64,000 nucleotides of DNA from Leguminivora glycinivorella (taxonomy: Eukaryota > Arthropoda > Insecta > Lepidoptera > Tortricidae), in assembly GCF_023078275.1 (NCBI RefSeq), contig NC_062979.1, positions 25,153,848 to 25,217,847 of the forward strand, in the 5' to 3' direction. Made by a program: the position numbers and the translations under genes. Shown piece by piece: positions 62,521 through 64,000 of this stretch. How positions within the stretch are numbered: position 1 is the stretch's first letter; every line of letters begins with the position of its first letter. Below the pieces are notes generated by a model. The model had not been told where the DNA came from, made no database searches, and saw only the letters and a list, made by a program, of their open reading frames with translations.

Positions 62521-63801
62521 AAGTTGTATGATGTTCTATTTTTGAAATTATTACAGTTAACTTAAAGTCAACTATAATGAGATTAAGTACATATATTATT
62601 ATAGTTGAGTCGGAACTGCCATAGAGTATCCAACACTGAAAAGTTAGCACTTGTAGTTTAGTCTGTGGTGTCCTAATTGACAGATTACAATCGACGAGTA
62701 GAAAAATAATATTTCCCTTACTTTAAACATAATCTAAAACATGTTACATTTTTGCGGATCTTCGTTAGTAAGTATTTTACGATATTAATTTATAACGCAA
62801 GATTTACTTATTAAACCATTTATCATTAATTTTTATTTTTAAACTAGTGCTGTGGCAGAGTGTAATTTCGATTCAAATGACATTTCAGTAAATTGATAGA
62901 AATCGTATATTTGTTTAAGCGCCTCCTTGTCCATAGGGCCTAATCGATTCAACCAATTCGAAATTAATCGTTAGATTTGGCAAACGATACGCCTTAGCCA
63001 CATCGCAACATATGTACTTCAAAACAAATGTGTCAAAAATGTGAACTTACGGATCCGGGACAATAGTTCTGATGAAATTCAGCAACACGACGCTTAGCCA
63101 TATATTTCTGGTCAAGCATTATTATGTTATTCTTAAGGTTTTCACATTTATTCTTTCATTTATTATGTATGAAAATGAAAACCTACCAAGTGGCTTTAAT
63201 TAATTAATATTTAAGCTTGCTCTTATGTAAGCATATAACGTAATCTTAAATGTAAACAAGACAAACAGGAGTGTAGGTGAACAAAAGAGCAAGTTTATGA
63301 TGACTATTATACTCCAGGCAAAAAATATGCACACATGTGCGCGGGGCCACGGCTAAGACAAAAAAAATGACAGCTGCAGTTCTTATCAGTTTCGGTACAT
63401 TAAATAATACATTTAGATAGTATATTCCTTTATAGCACTGTATTGTTTGACGAACGAGCTCAGTTATCTTACTGTGGTGGTATTTTGCAAATAATAAGCG
63501 CAGTTCCACCACGTGGTAATAAAGACAGTAAAATTTACGAGCAGCCTTTTGTACGTGAAGCTGAGTGAAGTGAGCGATGTGTTATTTTTACATTTTAGGA
63601 TTTTTTATTTAATCTGGATGAGGCAGTTTAGAATTTTAGTTTATTTCAATTAGTCACTTGTAAGATCCCAGTTGATCAACACTTGAAGGCCTTGACATTT
63701 TACTTTAGCGGTGAATTTAAAAGTTATTGTCTTGTTGTTTTGTTAATTTTTTGTATTGTTACTGTTAATGTTTGAAACTCTTAACAACGAAGAAAAGTTT
63801 G
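62521..63801. other. No recognisable gene
   Basis: AT-rich. Open frames at 62384-62650 and 63246-63512 have no motifs. The last 260 bp would be 5' leader and promoter of the BED exon. Confidence 0.4.
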
Positions 63802-63965
63802 ATGTGGAGATATGCCACCAGAGTCGGAGATTCAACTTTATGTAGTCTCTGCAAGGATCGGACAAACAATGAGTTTCCGTGTCGTCATGGTACTACAGGA
63901 TCTATCGCGAGGCATTTGACGTCAGTTCATTTGAAATCTGCTGTTACTGTTACGACATCAAACGA
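63802..63965 (+). CDS. BED-type zinc finger protein, first coding exon (continues beyond window)
   Basis: ATG at 63802 opens about 54 codons: MWRYATRVGDSTLCSLCKDR, then GTTGSIARHLTSVH and VTVTTSN, stopping at GA|GTAAGT, a consensus splice donor at 63966. BED fingers bind DNA with one zinc: an aromatic W-x-Y/F near the start, C-x2-C (CSLC), then H-x(3-5)-H (HLTSVH), all present. An in-frame stop at 63766 rules out an earlier start in this frame. BED fingers sit at the N-terminus of hAT transposases and of host ZBED-type proteins made from them, so this is either an intron-bearing transposase gene or a domesticated one. No TIR is visible nearby. Confidence 0.7.
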
Positions 63966-64000
63966 GTAAGTCAATTTTTTAAATAGGTGTAATCCATAAT

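Overview
The window looks like repeat-rich, AT-rich nuclear DNA of a moth or butterfly (Lepidoptera). It has no operons, rRNA, ordinary tRNA genes or long host gene. Instead it is packed with insect-type transposable elements: BEL/Pao and Ty3/gypsy LTR elements, many 5'-truncated LINEs, Penelope-like pieces, tRNA-headed SINEs, short Helitrons with TC...CTAG ends, hAT and pogo-like DNA transposons, and a very large number of foldback (MITE-like) hairpins. Two multi-copy families with internal GTCT/GTCC/GACA microsatellites recur throughout; this style is familiar from lepidopteran genomes. Species cannot be named from sequence alone.

Layout. 1-2753: the 5' part of a BEL/Pao element on the minus strand, with an uninterrupted gag-protease-RT frame running off the left edge. 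3.3-6.3 kb: a LINE tail and a broken Ty3/gypsy pol. 6.5-10.5 kb: a 121-bp tandem repeat array split by a hAT transposon (8-bp target duplication), itself carrying a LINE. 10.6-20 kb: microsatellite family B, a Helitron with a MITE inside it, a 3-kb element with about 420-bp inverted ends holding an RT relic, a foldback in a Penelope-type tail, and a second Helitron. 20-45 kb: foldbacks, SINEs, LINE C-terminal relics, many family A copies and a probable THAP-domain first exon at 32.6 kb. 45.6-48.4 kb: a recent LINE insertion with a 13-bp target duplication and an 845-codon open frame, carrying an RT domain plus an R2-like CCHC/RPD-D (restriction-like endonuclease) tail. 50.5-51.9 kb: a broken pogo-like transposon. 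53-57 kb: TTAA-flanked foldbacks and a 1.13-kb palindrome with a tRNA-like core. 59-61 kb: a young LINE whose tail touches the first exon of a lipocalin-like secreted protein gene. 61.4-62.3 kb: a third Helitron and a second copy of a foldback repeat. Right edge: a BED zinc-finger first exon ending in a consensus splice donor.

Host genes are limited to three probable exons (THAP, lipocalin-like, BED finger), and the THAP and BED ones could themselves be transposon-derived. Almost everything else is mobile DNA, with clear nesting that gives relative insertion ages. All identifications are by eye; family names and homologies were not searched.
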